This document shows positions 51,744-61,041 of a DNA stretch of 64,000 nucleotides, piece after piece (positions within the stretch are counted from its first letter, which is position 1; each line of letters begins with the position of its first letter). Under the pieces are notes generated by a model. That model made no database searches and was not told where the DNA came from. It saw nothing but the letters and a program-made list of their open reading frames with translations. The position numbers and the translations under genes were made by a program. Source of the stretch: Tabrizicola sp. (lineage in GTDB: Bacteria > Pseudomonadota > Alphaproteobacteria > Rhodobacterales > Rhodobacteraceae); the NCBI RefSeq assembly GCF_030373185.1, contig NZ_JAUCZH010000001.1, forward strand, positions 62,001 to 126,000, read 5' to 3'.

Positions 51744-52738
51744 GCCGGTCCTTCCCAGTTTGTCCGTCCCGGTCCCGTGACCGCGTGGCAGGCGACGTGG
51801 TGGCTTGGCCCCACCTCGCGCCAGTCGGGAACCGAGGTCTTGCAGATGTCGCGCGCCAGTGGACAGCGCGGGTGAAAGCGGCACCCGGTCGGCGGGTTCA
51901 GGGGCGAGGGAACCTCGCCCACCAGCCGCTGCCGGTTCCGTGGCGCGCGTGGGTTCGGTTCTGGCACCGCTGACAAAAGCGCGCGGGTGTAGGGGTGCAG
52001 CGGCTCGGCGAACAGGGCCGAAGACGGCGCCAGTTCCGCCAGCCGCCCCAGATACATCACGCCGACCCGGTCGCTGATATGCCGCACCACCGCCAGATCA
52101 TGCGCGATGAAAAGATAGGTCAGCCCGTATTTCTGTTGCAGGTCCAGAAGCAGGTTCAGGATCTGCGCCTGCACTGACACATCAAGCGCCGAGATCGCCT
52201 CGTCGCAGACGATGAACCGGGGCTGACAGGCCAGCGCGCGGGCAATCGCCACCCGCTGCCTTTGCCCGCCGGAAAGTTCATGCGGGTAGCGGTTGGCAAA
52301 GCGGGGTGTCATGCCCACGTCTTCCAGAAGCCGCGTGACGCGTGCCGGGATTTCCGCTTTCGGGGCAAGGCCATGGAAGCGGATCGGTTCCGCCAAAGCC
52401 TCGCCGATCGTCATCCTTGGGTTCAACGTCGAATAGGGGTCTTGGAACACGATCTGCAAGTCACGCCGCAAAGGGCGCATCGCGTCTTCGTCAAGGCCTG
52501 CGATGTCCTGCCCCTTGTAGCGCACCGACCCGGCCGAGGGGCGTTGCAGGTTCAGGATGGCGAACCCCGTGGTCGACTTGCCGCAGCCGGATTCGCCGAC
52601 AAGGCTCAGCGTCTCGCCTTCGATGATATCGGCGGTGAAATCGTCCAGCGCGCGAACGACGGCCTGCTTTTCGCCAAACGCGCCCAGACGGATGTCATAG
52701 CGTTTCGCCAGCCCGCGGATTTCCAGAAGTGCCGTCAT
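51740..52738 (-). CDS. Dipeptide/oligopeptide-type ABC transporter ATP-binding protein (DppF/OppF)
   Basis: A 332-aa ATPase with Walker [14 protein letters not shown] near residue 50, [13 protein letters not shown], signature [15 protein letters not shown], Walker [13 protein letters not shown] and the C-terminal Fe-S-like/oligopeptide motif region ([18 protein letters not shown]). It works with DppD, DppB and DppC. The ATG at 52738 overlaps the dppD stop as ATGA; the frame is open upstream but overlaps dppD. The substrate is probably not a peptide, given the sugar-acid neighbours. Confidence 0.91.
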   Translation of the reverse strand: MTALLEIRGLAKRYDIRLGAFGEKQAVVRALDDFTADIIEGETLSLVGESGCGKSTTGFAILNLQRPSAGSVRYKGQDIAGLDEDAMRPLRRDLQIVFQDPYSTLNPRMTIGEALAEPIRFHGLAPKAEIPARVTRLLEDVGMTPRFANRYPHELSGGQRQRVAIARALACQPRFIVCDEAISALDVSVQAQILNLLLDLQQKYGLTYLFIAHDLAVVRHISDRVGVMYLGRLAELAPSSALFAEPLHPYTRALLSAVPEPNPRAPRNRQRLVGEVPSPLNPPTGCRFHPRCPLARDICKTSVPDWREVGPSHHVACHAVTGPGRTNWEGPA

Positions 52739-53715
52739 GCCACGCCCTCCAGCACCACAGGACAGGCGACCTTGTGCCGCCTGTCGCCCGGCATCGCCTG
52801 CAACTTCGGCACCGACTGGCTGCACGACGGCTGCACGAAACCGCAGCGCGGCGCAAAGGGGCAGCCGGGCGGGCGCCGTCCCGGTTCGGGTGGGGTGCCG
52901 GGGATCGAAGGCAACCGCTCCATCGCAGCGCCTGCCAGCGTGGGCAATGACCCAAGAAGTGCGCGGGTATAGGGATGCGTGGGCCGGTCAAAGATCGCCT
53001 CAACCGGGGCATCCTCGACCACGGTTCCCGCGTAAAGGACGGCGATCCGGTCGGCGAGACCGGCGATCAGCGCAAGGTCATGGGTGATCCAGACGACCGA
53101 CATTTTCAGCCGGTCCTTCAACTCACGCACAAGGTCCACGATCTGCGCCTGGATGGTCACGTCCAAGGCCGTTGTCGGCTCATCCGCGATCAGCATCTTC
53201 GGGTTGCCCGCCAGCCCCATCGCGATCATCACCCGCTGGCGCATGCCGCCAGAAAGCTCATGCGGCCAGGCATTTGCCCGCTCCTCCGGTGCCGGGATGC
53301 CGACGAGCGCCAGCAGTTCCACCGCCTGCGCCTTCGCCGCTGCCTTGGTCATACCCTTTTGGTAGACCAGCGCCTCGGCGATCTGGTCGCCGACGCGGAT
53401 CACCGGGTTGAGGCTGGTCATCGGATCCTGGAAGATGAAGCCGATTTCCGACCCCCGCACCTTCCGCAGTTCTTTTGCCGACAGTTTCAGCAGGTCGCGC
53501 CCGCCAAACAGCGCCTTACCCCCCGTCGCGCGAATACGGTTCGGCAACAGGCCGACCAGTGACATCATGGTCAGGGACTTGCCGCAGCCTGATTCTCCGA
53601 CGATGCCAAGGCTTTCGCCTTCCGTCACGCTCAGGTCGATGCCGTCCACCACCCGCGCCGGACCGCTGTCGCGGGCAATGTCGATGGTCAGGCCCTTGAT
53701 CTCCAGCAAGGTCAT
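52735..53715 (-). CDS. Dipeptide/oligopeptide-type ABC transporter ATP-binding protein (DppD/OppD)
   Basis: A 326-aa ATPase with Walker [14 protein letters not shown] near residue 38, [17 protein letters not shown], signature [15 protein letters not shown], Walker [13 protein letters not shown] and the C-terminal oligopeptide motif ([17 protein letters not shown]). It forms a heterodimer with the next gene's product. Its start overlaps the dppC-like stop by 4 bp. Part of the uptake system for the acid-sugar/sialidase locus. Confidence 0.91.
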   Translation of the reverse strand: MTLLEIKGLTIDIARDSGPARVVDGIDLSVTEGESLGIVGESGCGKSLTMMSLVGLLPNRIRATGGKALFGGRDLLKLSAKELRKVRGSEIGFIFQDPMTSLNPVIRVGDQIAEALVYQKGMTKAAAKAQAVELLALVGIPAPEERANAWPHELSGGMRQRVMIAMGLAGNPKMLIADEPTTALDVTIQAQIVDLVRELKDRLKMSVVWITHDLALIAGLADRIAVLYAGTVVEDAPVEAIFDRPTHPYTRALLGSLPTLAGAAMERLPSIPGTPPEPGRRPPGCPFAPRCGFVQPSCSQSVPKLQAMPGDRRHKVACPVVLEGVA

Positions 53716-54653
53716 TTCTGCCCCTTCGGGTTCAGTGCGTCGTTCAGCCCGTCGCCAAGGAAGTTGAACGCCACGGTCACCACCGCCAGCACCGCCGCAG
53801 GGGCGGCCAGAAGGTGCGGATAATTGGTCCAGACGCGCAAGCCGTCGGAAATCATGTTGCCCCAGCTTGGGGTTGGCGGGGTGACCCCCACGCCAAGGAA
53901 GGAAAACGCCGATTCCAGAACCATCGCCGTCCCCAACCCCGCAGATACAGCCACGATCAGCGGCCCCATCGCGTTCGGCAGGACATAGCGCGTCAGGATC
54001 AGCCGGTTGGTCAGCCCCATCGCCCGCGCCGCAGTGACATAGGGTCGCCGCCGCACCGACAGCACCTGCGCGCGCACCAGCCGCGCATAGGGCGGCCAGG
54101 TGATCAGTGCCATCGCCCCGAAAACCAAAACGAAATCAATGATCTGCGAGTTGCGCCAGATCGGGTTCAGCGTCTCCATGTAGCGCGCTTCCATCCACAG
54201 GCTGATCGGCTGCTTCAGGCTTGCGTTGATCACCACGACCAGCAGAAGCTGCGGCACGGACATGGTGATGTCGGTGAACCACATCACGAAGCGGTCAAAC
54301 CAGCCGCCGTAAAACCCCGCGATGGACCCCAGCACCACACCGATCAGCACGGCAACCACCGTCACACCCACCGCCACCATGAACGCCGTCCGCGCGCCAT
54401 AGATCAGGCGGGACATCACGTCGCGGCCAAGGTCATCAGTTCCCAGCCAGTGCTGCGCGGAAGGTGGCTGGTTCCGCAGATCCAGGTTCTGCGACAGGAA
54501 ATCATAGGGCGACAACCACGGGCCAAAGACCGCCACCACCACCAGCGCCGCGATGATCACCAGCCCCGCCACCGCCAGACGGTTGCGCCGCAAACGCCGC
54601 CAGGCATCGCGCCAAAGGCTTGAAGGCCGGTCCTCGATGTCGATCATCGCCAT
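53712..54653 (-). CDS. Dipeptide-type ABC transporter permease (DppC)
   Basis: A 313-aa inner-membrane permease with an N-terminal cytoplasmic OppC segment and six helices ([20 protein letters not shown] first). The DppC signature [21 protein letters not shown] is near residue 70, the coupling region [20 protein letters not shown] near 200, and the end is [15 protein letters not shown]. It pairs with the DppB-type permease, whose stop lies 1 bp upstream. Confidence 0.91.
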   Translation of the reverse strand: MAMIDIEDRPSSLWRDAWRRLRRNRLAVAGLVIIAALVVVAVFGPWLSPYDFLSQNLDLRNQPPSAQHWLGTDDLGRDVMSRLIYGARTAFMVAVGVTVVAVLIGVVLGSIAGFYGGWFDRFVMWFTDITMSVPQLLLVVVINASLKQPISLWMEARYMETLNPIWRNSQIIDFVLVFGAMALITWPPYARLVRAQVLSVRRRPYVTAARAMGLTNRLILTRYVLPNAMGPLIVAVSAGLGTAMVLESAFSFLGVGVTPPTPSWGNMISDGLRVWTNYPHLLAAPAAVLAVVTVAFNFLGDGLNDALNPKGQK

Positions 54654-54654
54654 T

Positions 54655-55608
54655 TCAGGATCCCTTCACATCAGCTGCGCGGGGGTCGAGCAGCGGATAG
54701 AGAAGATCGACCAGCAGGTTCGACGCCATGACCAGGAACGACCCGATCAGCGTGACCGCAAGGATCACCGGGTAATCGTTGTTGATCAGCGCCTGCACGG
54801 TCAGACGGCCAAGCCCGGGCAGGCCGAACACCAGTTCGACGAAGATCGCGCCGTTGACGATGGTGATCATGATCAGCCCCAGTTGCGTGACCACCGGCGT
54901 CAGCACGGGGCGCAGGATGTGGCGCAGGGCCACGACGATTTCCGGCACGCCCTTGGCGCGGGCGGTCCTGACGTAATCCTCGCTCATCACCTCGATCACC
55001 GCCGCCCTCGTCTGGCGCAGGATCAGCGCGATGGGCTGGAACGACAGCACGATGAGAGGCAGGATCAGCTTGACGCTGAAGATGCCGCCCCAGCCATAAG
55101 GCACCGCGCCATCGGGCAGCACCATCAGCAGAAGCACCATAAGAAGCGGCCCCGCCACATAGGCCGGGATCGCCCACAGGGCCACCGCCGTCCCGAGGAT
55201 GAAGTAATCCAGCCGCGAGTTCTGCCGCAGCCCCGCCACCATCCCCAGCGGCACCGCGACCAGCGCGGTCACCAAGATCGTCATCAGCCCCAGCGCCCCC
55301 GACACTGGCGCCGCCGCCGAGACCATCGCCCAGACCGACCGGCCCGAGGTCAGCGAGTTGCCGAAATTGCCTTGCAGCAGGTTTCCGATGTAGCTGAAGA
55401 ACTGCACCAGAAAAGGCCGGTCCAGCCCGGCTTCGACCCGGATCGCCTCGATCTTCACCGGATCATAGGCGACGTCGCCGGGCGCACGCAGGAAGATCAG
55501 CTTGATCGGATCGCCGGCGCCATAAAAGGCCAGCGCATAGACCCCCAACATCACCAGAAGCACCGAAGGCACCCAGACAATCAGACGGCGAAGGACATGG
55601 GCAAGCAT
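54655..55608 (-). CDS. Dipeptide-type ABC transporter permease (DppB)
   Basis: A 317-aa inner-membrane permease with six helices. It starts MLAHVLRRLIVWVPSVLLV, typical for DppB. GNLLQGNFGNSLTSGRSVW is near residue 95, the coupling region DYVRTARAKGVPEIVVALRH near 210, and VELVFGLPGLGRL near 260. It follows the binding-protein gene after a 65-bp gap containing a terminator-like hairpin, which may lower permease expression relative to the binding protein. Confidence 0.91.
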   Translation of the reverse strand: MLAHVLRRLIVWVPSVLLVMLGVYALAFYGAGDPIKLIFLRAPGDVAYDPVKIEAIRVEAGLDRPFLVQFFSYIGNLLQGNFGNSLTSGRSVWAMVSAAAPVSGALGLMTILVTALVAVPLGMVAGLRQNSRLDYFILGTAVALWAIPAYVAGPLLMVLLLMVLPDGAVPYGWGGIFSVKLILPLIVLSFQPIALILRQTRAAVIEVMSEDYVRTARAKGVPEIVVALRHILRPVLTPVVTQLGLIMITIVNGAIFVELVFGLPGLGRLTVQALINNDYPVILAVTLIGSFLVMASNLLVDLLYPLLDPRAADVKGS

Positions 55609-55626
55609 GAGACGCTTTCAAAGGTG

Positions 55627-55657
55627 AAAACGGGGCAGGGGACCAGCCCCCGCCCCG
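55627..55657 (-). terminator. Attenuator-like hairpin after the dppA-type gene
   Basis: On the minus strand, a GC-rich stem of about 10 bp with one bulge (55631-55641 with 55648-55657) is followed by TTTTCACC. It lies between the binding-protein stop (55674) and the DppB start (55608). The short T-run suggests partial termination. Confidence 0.5.
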
Positions 55658-55673
55658 CCATTGTGTTGTCAGG

Positions 55674-57311
55674 TCAGACGATGGAGACGGCCCAGGGCGC
55701 AACCACTTGCCAGTCCAGGTTCTTTTCCATCCCTGTCACATTCGCGGTCGCCCAGCGGCTCATCGTCTGCTTGTACCAGGGGATGAACATGAAGTCGTCG
55801 CGGAAGATCCGCTGCGCTTCCTGCGCCTTGGCGACGCGGGCCGGGTCGTCGGCGGGCAGGGCCAGCGCCTCGGCGATCAGGGCGTCAACGGCATCGTTCT
55901 TGTAGCCGCCCATCTTGCCCTGGGCATTGCCCGACCCTGAAGCAATCGACCCTGCCAGATAGCTGGGCGCATCCGGAACCCGGGTTCCCACATCGTCGCG
56001 GAAGATCTGGATCGCGTTCTGGTCGGGGCCGGAATACTGGTCCTGCTGCGGTTTCATGTCCACAGCCGAAATCCCAAGGTTCTGCCGCCACTGTTCCGCA
56101 ATATACTGCGCCGCCGCCTCGTTCGCCGGGCTGGAGATGCCGACAAACATGATCTTCGGCAGCTTCTCCGGCCCGCCGTAGCTGGAGGCCGCCAGCGCTG
56201 CCTTTGCCGCTTCGGGATCGAACGGATAGGGCGTGAATGCCGCGTCATCCTCACCGGGAACCGAGTTCATCACCGTGTCGGTCTTCTGGTGCGGACCATC
56301 CGGGAAGCTGGCCTTGATCAACCCGTCACGGTCCACCGCAAGGATCAGCGCCTCGCGGACCTTGGGGTCGTCCATCGGTGCGCGGGTGGCGTTGAACCAG
56401 AAGTGCTGGCTTGTGGGGATCGTCGGCCCGCCGGCAAAATCGGCCCCCAGGTCCAGCACCATGGTTGAGGTGACAAGTTCCGTATGCGCCTGAAATTCGC
56501 CGGATTTCAGCATCTGCGTTGCGGTCACGTTGTCTTCGACCGCCGTCAGCTCGATCCGCGCCAGCTTTGGTGCCGGTCCGAAGAAATTCGGGTTCGGCAC
56601 CCAGACAACGCTGCCTGCATCCAGATCGACGCTTTCCATCATGAATGGCCCCGAGGTCGCGCCATTTGCACCCAGGAACCAGTCCGCAACCTCGTTGCCA
56701 TCCGCGCCGCGCGCGACCGAGACCTTGACGATCGGCGCGATGTGGTTGGCAAGCCGCTGGAAGAAGATCGGATCCGGCCCGGCCAGCGTCACGACAAGTT
56801 CCCCCTCGCCCGCCACGATGCCCGAGATGTCGGTCGCCGTACCGTCCTTGACCGCGCCGTAGCCCGCAACGCCAGACAGCACCTGATCGACCCGCTGGTT
56901 CTTGGTCGAGGGCATCGCCGACAGCTCCCAGCTGCCCTTGACGTCCGCCGCCGTGATCGCCGAACCATCGGCGAATTTCGCGTCCGGGCTGACCTTCAAG
57001 GTCCACACCGTGAAATCGGCGTTTGGCGCCCATTCAGTCAGGACATAGGGCTGAATCTCGCCCTTGTCGTTGAAATACATCGCGCTGCCGTTCCAGAACG
57101 AGTTCCAGCGGAACGGCACGCCACCACCGCGCAGGGGCGACCAGTCCTGATTGAAGGCGGGGTTGATCGCCTTCAAGACCTGGCCCTCTTGTGCCATCAC
57201 GATTCGCGCGCCGGGGCCAAAGGCCGCAACCGCCACGGCTGAACCGATCCCGAATTGCATCAGGCTGCGGCGGCTGATGCCTGTCCGCGCCTTGTTCGCT
57301 GAGTATTCCAT
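55674..57311 (-). CDS. Dipeptide/oligosaccharide-type ABC transporter substrate-binding protein (family 5)
   Basis: A 545-aa periplasmic receptor of the DppA/OppA family. It has a twin-arginine export signal (GISRRSLMQFGIGSAVAVAA, cleaved near VMAQ). The body has family-5 features (YVLTEWAPNADFTVWTLKV, DAKFADGSAITAADVK, YPFDPEAAKAALAAS, IPWYKQTMSRW). The ATG at 57311 has GGAGG upstream; the reading frame is open further upstream, but that part would lie in the palindrome-rich promoter region. Family 5 members bind peptides, opines or oligosaccharides. The divergent sialidase-like gene suggests a glycoside ligand. Confidence 0.9.
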   Translation of the reverse strand: MEYSANKARTGISRRSLMQFGIGSAVAVAAFGPGARIVMAQEGQVLKAINPAFNQDWSPLRGGGVPFRWNSFWNGSAMYFNDKGEIQPYVLTEWAPNADFTVWTLKVSPDAKFADGSAITAADVKGSWELSAMPSTKNQRVDQVLSGVAGYGAVKDGTATDISGIVAGEGELVVTLAGPDPIFFQRLANHIAPIVKVSVARGADGNEVADWFLGANGATSGPFMMESVDLDAGSVVWVPNPNFFGPAPKLARIELTAVEDNVTATQMLKSGEFQAHTELVTSTMVLDLGADFAGGPTIPTSQHFWFNATRAPMDDPKVREALILAVDRDGLIKASFPDGPHQKTDTVMNSVPGEDDAAFTPYPFDPEAAKAALAASSYGGPEKLPKIMFVGISSPANEAAAQYIAEQWRQNLGISAVDMKPQQDQYSGPDQNAIQIFRDDVGTRVPDAPSYLAGSIASGSGNAQGKMGGYKNDAVDALIAEALALPADDPARVAKAQEAQRIFRDDFMFIPWYKQTMSRWATANVTGMEKNLDWQVVAPWAVSIV

Positions 57312-57380
57312 GTCTTCCTCCCGAAAAGCTTTCGCAGCCGTTGCCCGGCCCTCGCCACTCTGTCTAAACAGACTGCCGTG

Positions 57381-57394
57381 TGACAGGCCTGTCA
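57381..57394. promoter_or_regulatory. Perfect 14-bp palindrome TGACAGGCCTGTCA (operator candidate)
   Basis: This palindrome lies 70 bp upstream of the binding-protein start, in the divergent promoter region shared with the sialidase-like gene. It borders the inverted repeat at 57393-57421. The GntR/FCD protein of this locus is the likely ligand. Confidence 0.5.
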
Positions 57395-57421
57395 ACTTGT
57401 TATTTCTGACCTGACAAGTTG
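57393..57421. promoter_or_regulatory. Inverted repeat CAACTTGT-N13-ACAAGTTG
   Basis: Perfect 8-bp arms (57393-57400 and 57414-57421) are separated by 13 bp. The half-site CAACTTG occurs once more at 57530-57536, next to the sialidase promoter. The repetition suggests one regulator acting on both divergent promoters. Confidence 0.45.
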
Positions 57422-57521
57422 GACTGACCCCTGGCGGATAGCCATGACCCCGCAGGAAAAATATTGCCAATAAAAACAGAGTATTTTGAGCTTCATCCTT
57501 GTTTCCGCCGCTGATCCTCTC

Positions 57522-57548
57522 TTGACAAGCAACTTGACAACTTATGAT
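57522..57548 (+). promoter_or_regulatory. Candidate promoter of the sialidase-like gene
   Basis: TTGACA (57522-57527), 15 bp, then TATGAT (57543-57548) lie 29 bp before the ATG at 57578. A second TTGACA at 57534-57539 overlaps the spacer. The spacing is short, so a neighbouring hexamer may be used instead. Confidence 0.4.
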
Positions 57549-57577
57549 CTTCTCCTACCCAAACGCACAGGTTTGCA

Positions 57578-58744
57578 ATGTCCGCCTTCCCCGAAAGAGA
57601 GTTGTCGACAGCCGAGGTTGAGGCCGCGATGGATGGTCGGTTGCATCATGCGCCCTCAGGCCGGGCCGATGCCTTCCTCCCCTCGCCCATGGTGCAGAAT
57701 CATGCCGCGAACCTGCATTTTCTGCCCGACGGTCGCCTTGCCTGTGTCTGGTTCGGCGGCACGATGGAGGGGATGGGGGATATTTCCGTCTTTATGTCCA
57801 CCCTTGGCCCGGACGGCTGGACCGCCGCCCGCCGCCTGTCGGATGATCCGGCAAGGTCCGAACAGAACCCGGTTCTGTTCACGGCCCCGGGTGGCGCGGT
57901 CTGGCTTTTTCACACCAGTCAGCCGGGCGGCCGTCAGGACGAATGCGAGATCGTCGCCCGCGTGTCGCGCGACGGGGGCGACAGTTTCGGCCCCGCCCGC
58001 CGCATTGGAGACTTTCGCGGTGTCTTTGTCCGCCAGCCCGTCCAGCTTGGTCCGGCGGGGGAATGGCTTTTGCCCGGCTTTCGTTGCATCACCCCCAGCG
58101 CCGGGCGCTGGACCGGCGATATCGACAGCGCGGTCATGCTGGTCTCTCGGGACCATGGCCAGACATGGCAAGCGGTCGAGGTTCCGGACAGCCTTGGGGC
58201 GGTCCACATGAACCCGGTCGCGCCCAAGGAAGGCGTGATGCCCGCCTTCTACCGCGACCGCTACGCCCGGTGGGTCAGGCGCAGCCTTTCCACCGACGGT
58301 GGTCTGACCTGGAGCGCGCCGCAGCCAACCGACCTGCCCAACAACAACTCCTCGGTTCAGGCGATCCGCCTTGCCGATGGCCGTATTGCCATGGTCCTGA
58401 ACCCGATCAGTGCTGCCCAATCCGACGCCCGCCGCGCCTCGCTTTACGATGAGATCGAGGGCGAGGCCGAGGTGCGGGCGGTGACCGAGGGACCGAAGGC
58501 GATCTGGGGCGTTCCCCGCGCCCCGATGGTGCTGGCGCTGTCCGAAGACAATGGCGCGACTTTTCCGATCCTGGTCAAGATCGACGATGGATCGGGCCAT
58601 GCCCTGTCCAACAACTCGGCCGCCGGAGTGAACCGCGAGCTGTCCTATCCGTCGATCCTGCCGGGCGCGGACGGGGTGCTGCACATTGCCTATACCTATC
58701 ACCGCCGCGCTATCCGCTATGTGCGGTTTGGCGCGCCGCTTTAG
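57578..58744 (+). CDS. Sialidase/BNR-repeat family protein, cytoplasmic
   Basis: A 388-aa six-bladed beta-propeller. Asp-box (BNR) motifs are visible four times: SRDGGDSFG, SRDHGQTWQ, STDGGLTWS and SEDNGATFP. It has an N-terminal FLPSPMVQNHAANLHFLPDG and ends with SYPSILPGADGVLHIAYTYHRR, features of the exo-alpha-sialidase-like family used on various uronic or nonulosonic glycosides. There is no signal peptide, so it should act on an imported glycoside in the cytoplasm. It is divergent from the Dpp-type receptor gene and likely shares its control. True sialic-acid specificity is doubtful. Confidence 0.85.
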   Translation: MSAFPERELSTAEVEAAMDGRLHHAPSGRADAFLPSPMVQNHAANLHFLPDGRLACVWFGGTMEGMGDISVFMSTLGPDGWTAARRLSDDPARSEQNPVLFTAPGGAVWLFHTSQPGGRQDECEIVARVSRDGGDSFGPARRIGDFRGVFVRQPVQLGPAGEWLLPGFRCITPSAGRWTGDIDSAVMLVSRDHGQTWQAVEVPDSLGAVHMNPVAPKEGVMPAFYRDRYARWVRRSLSTDGGLTWSAPQPTDLPNNNSSVQAIRLADGRIAMVLNPISAAQSDARRASLYDEIEGEAEVRAVTEGPKAIWGVPRAPMVLALSEDNGATFPILVKIDDGSGHALSNNSAAGVNRELSYPSILPGADGVLHIAYTYHRRAIRYVRFGAPL

Positions 58745-58873
58745 GACATCAGCCCGGGGCGCCTGGACGGAAGGCTGTCGATATACGGGGCAGGGTGGCA
58801 CGCCCGGGATCGTTTGCGTATGATGGGCCTGAGGGATCTTTCCCATCGCGGGCGCCCCCGAGGAGAAAACTGA

Positions 58874-59869
58874 ATGCCCAAGAACGCAGCCACCACGGCC
58901 GCGCGGCTCTCTGTCGCCCCCATGATGGACTGGACCGACCGGCACTGCCGGTTCTTCCACCGCCAGATGACCCGCCGCGCGATGCTTTACACCGAGATGG
59001 TCACAGCCCCCGCCATCCTTCACGGGCCGAAGCCGCGTCTCTTGGATTATTCGGCGCAGGAACACCCCGTCGCGCTGCAACTTGGCGGGTCGGATCCGGG
59101 CGAACTGGCGCAGGCGGTACGGCTTTCGCGGCCCTGGGGCTATGATGAGATCAATCTCAACTGCGGCTGCCCGTCAGACCGGGTGCAATCGGGCTGTTTC
59201 GGCGCAGTCTTGATGGAACGCCCGGCACTTGTCGCCGAATGCGTGGCGGCGATGATCGCGGAAACCGATGTGCCGGTGACGGTGAAATGCCGGATCGGGG
59301 TGGATGAACAGGATCCCGAAGCCATCCTCCCCAAGTTCATCGAAACGATCGCCGGGGCCGGGGTCCGCCACATCATCATCCACGCCCGCAAGGCTTGGCT
59401 GCAAGGCCTGTCGCCCAAGGAAAACCGTGAGATTCCGCCTCTGGATCATGACCTTGTGCTGCGGATGAAAGAGCTGTTCCCCGACCTGATCATCTGCATC
59501 AATGGTGGCATCACCACGCTGGATCAGGCCAAGGCCTTGCTGGATGCGGGCCTCGACGGGGTGATGATCGGCCGCGCCGCTTATCATGATCCGGCCACCA
59601 CCCTGATCGGGGCCGATGCCCTGTGGGGCGACAGCTTTGCCCCCGATGCCTTTGGCGTCGTCCACGCCATGCGCCCCTATATCGCTGACCATCTCGCCAG
59701 CGGCGGACGGCTGCATCAGATCACCCGGCACATGCTCGGCCTGTTCACCGCGCGTCCCGGCGCGCGCGGCTGGCGGCGGGTGCTGTCGGAAGGCGCCTCG
59801 CGCCCCGGCGCGGGGCTTGAAGTGCTGGACGCCGCCCTGGCCGAGGTTCAGACCAGCGCCGCCGCCTGA
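58874..59869 (+). CDS. dusA: tRNA-dihydrouridine(20/20a) synthase DusA
   Basis: A 331-aa FMN-dependent TIM-barrel enzyme reducing U20/U20a in the tRNA D-loop. Signatures are LSVAPMMDWTDRHCRFFHR at the N-terminus, EINLNCGCPSDRVQSGCFGA with the catalytic Cys near residue 101, HARKAWLQGLSPKENR and ICINGGITTLDQA. Length and motifs are those of DusA rather than DusB/C. Its 3-prime end overlaps the convergent MFS gene by 22 bp. Confidence 0.94.
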   Translation: MPKNAATTAARLSVAPMMDWTDRHCRFFHRQMTRRAMLYTEMVTAPAILHGPKPRLLDYSAQEHPVALQLGGSDPGELAQAVRLSRPWGYDEINLNCGCPSDRVQSGCFGAVLMERPALVAECVAAMIAETDVPVTVKCRIGVDEQDPEAILPKFIETIAGAGVRHIIIHARKAWLQGLSPKENREIPPLDHDLVLRMKELFPDLIICINGGITTLDQAKALLDAGLDGVMIGRAAYHDPATTLIGADALWGDSFAPDAFGVVHAMRPYIADHLASGGRLHQITRHMLGLFTARPGARGWRRVLSEGASRPGAGLEVLDAALAEVQTSAAA

Positions 59870-61041
59870 CGCGCCGACACCAGCCGCGACAGCGCCAGCA
59901 CCAGCCCGCCGCACAGCGCAATCGCCCCCAGCATCGGCGTGACCGTGCCGTCAAAGAACGGCCCGGCGGCGGCAATCATCACGCCCCCCGCCAGCATCTG
60001 CAATGTCCCGCCAAGAGATGAGGCCAGTCCGGCAATGTCGCCATGCGCGTCAAGCGCCATCACCATGGTCGTGGGAATGATCAGCCCCAGACAGGCATTG
60101 GCCAGAAACAGCCCGACAACACAGACCGGCAGGCTTACTCCTCCCGCCAGTGCCAGCGCAAAAAGGGCGATTGTGAACCCGGCAAACCCGACCGAGGCCA
60201 CCGCCATCACCCGCGCGGCCCCATAGCGCAAACCCAGCGGCCCCGCCGCTTGAGATGCGCCAAAGAACCCGATCGCATTGATTGCAAAAGCCAGCGAAAA
60301 CCCGGTGGGCGACAGGCCGAAATCGCCGGTATAGACAAAGCTGGCCGAGGCGATGAACACAAAGAAGCTCGCCATTCCAAAGCCGCCCAGAAAGGTCAGC
60401 CCCATGAACAAGGGGTCGGTGAACAGCTTCGCCGCCCCGCGCCGCATCACACCAAGGTTCAGCGGCTGGCGGTCTGCCGGGGCAAGGGTCTCGGGCTGGA
60501 AAAGCGCAAGGATCGTCAGGCTGGCAAAGGCCGCCACGACCAGCACCCCGAAGATCGCGCGCCAGTCAAGCACCGCCATCACGCCCGACCCCGCCAAGGG
60601 GGCCAGCATGGGCGATACGGAAATCACCATCATCACCGCCGCCATCAGCCGCGTTGCGGCATGGCCGGTATACATGTCCCGGATGATCGCGCGCGGCACG
60701 ACCATCAACGCAGCCCCGCCCAGCCCCTGCACGAAACGCCCCGCCAGAAGCCATTCCACGGTGGGCGCAAAGGTGCAGACCAGAGATCCCAGAATGAACA
60801 CCGCGATCCCGGCATAAAGCGGGGGCTTGCGCCCTGACCGGTCGGCCCATGGCCCGTAGATCAGCTGCGCCAGACCAAAGGCGATGAAATAGGCGGTGAT
60901 CGTGCTTTGCATCGCCTGAACCGACCCGCCCAGATCCGCGCCGATCATGGGCATGGCCGGCAGATACATGTCGATCGCAAACGGCCCGATTGAAGAGAGC
61001 AACCCCAACACAAGCGCGGGACGCAGAATTCGGTCTGTCAT
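59848..61041 (-). CDS. Bcr/CflA family multidrug efflux MFS transporter
   Basis: A 397-aa major facilitator with 12 predicted helices. Bcr/CflA landmarks are FAIDMYLPAMPMIGADLGG at the start, LIYGPWADRSGRKPPLYAG (motif A loop) near residue 65, GRFVQGLGGAALMVVPRAII near 105 and YTGHAATRLMAAVMM. The ATG at 61041 (MTDRILRPALVLGL) is chosen over an upstream GTG. It would export drugs or metabolites such as sulfonamides or cysteine-related compounds, depending on member. The 3-prime end is convergent with dusA. Confidence 0.89.
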   Translation of the reverse strand: MTDRILRPALVLGLLSSIGPFAIDMYLPAMPMIGADLGGSVQAMQSTITAYFIAFGLAQLIYGPWADRSGRKPPLYAGIAVFILGSLVCTFAPTVEWLLAGRFVQGLGGAALMVVPRAIIRDMYTGHAATRLMAAVMMVISVSPMLAPLAGSGVMAVLDWRAIFGVLVVAAFASLTILALFQPETLAPADRQPLNLGVMRRGAAKLFTDPLFMGLTFLGGFGMASFFVFIASASFVYTGDFGLSPTGFSLAFAINAIGFFGASQAAGPLGLRYGAARVMAVASVGFAGFTIALFALALAGGVSLPVCVVGLFLANACLGLIIPTTMVMALDAHGDIAGLASSLGGTLQMLAGGVMIAAAGPFFDGTVTPMLGAIALCGGLVLALSRLVSARQAAALV

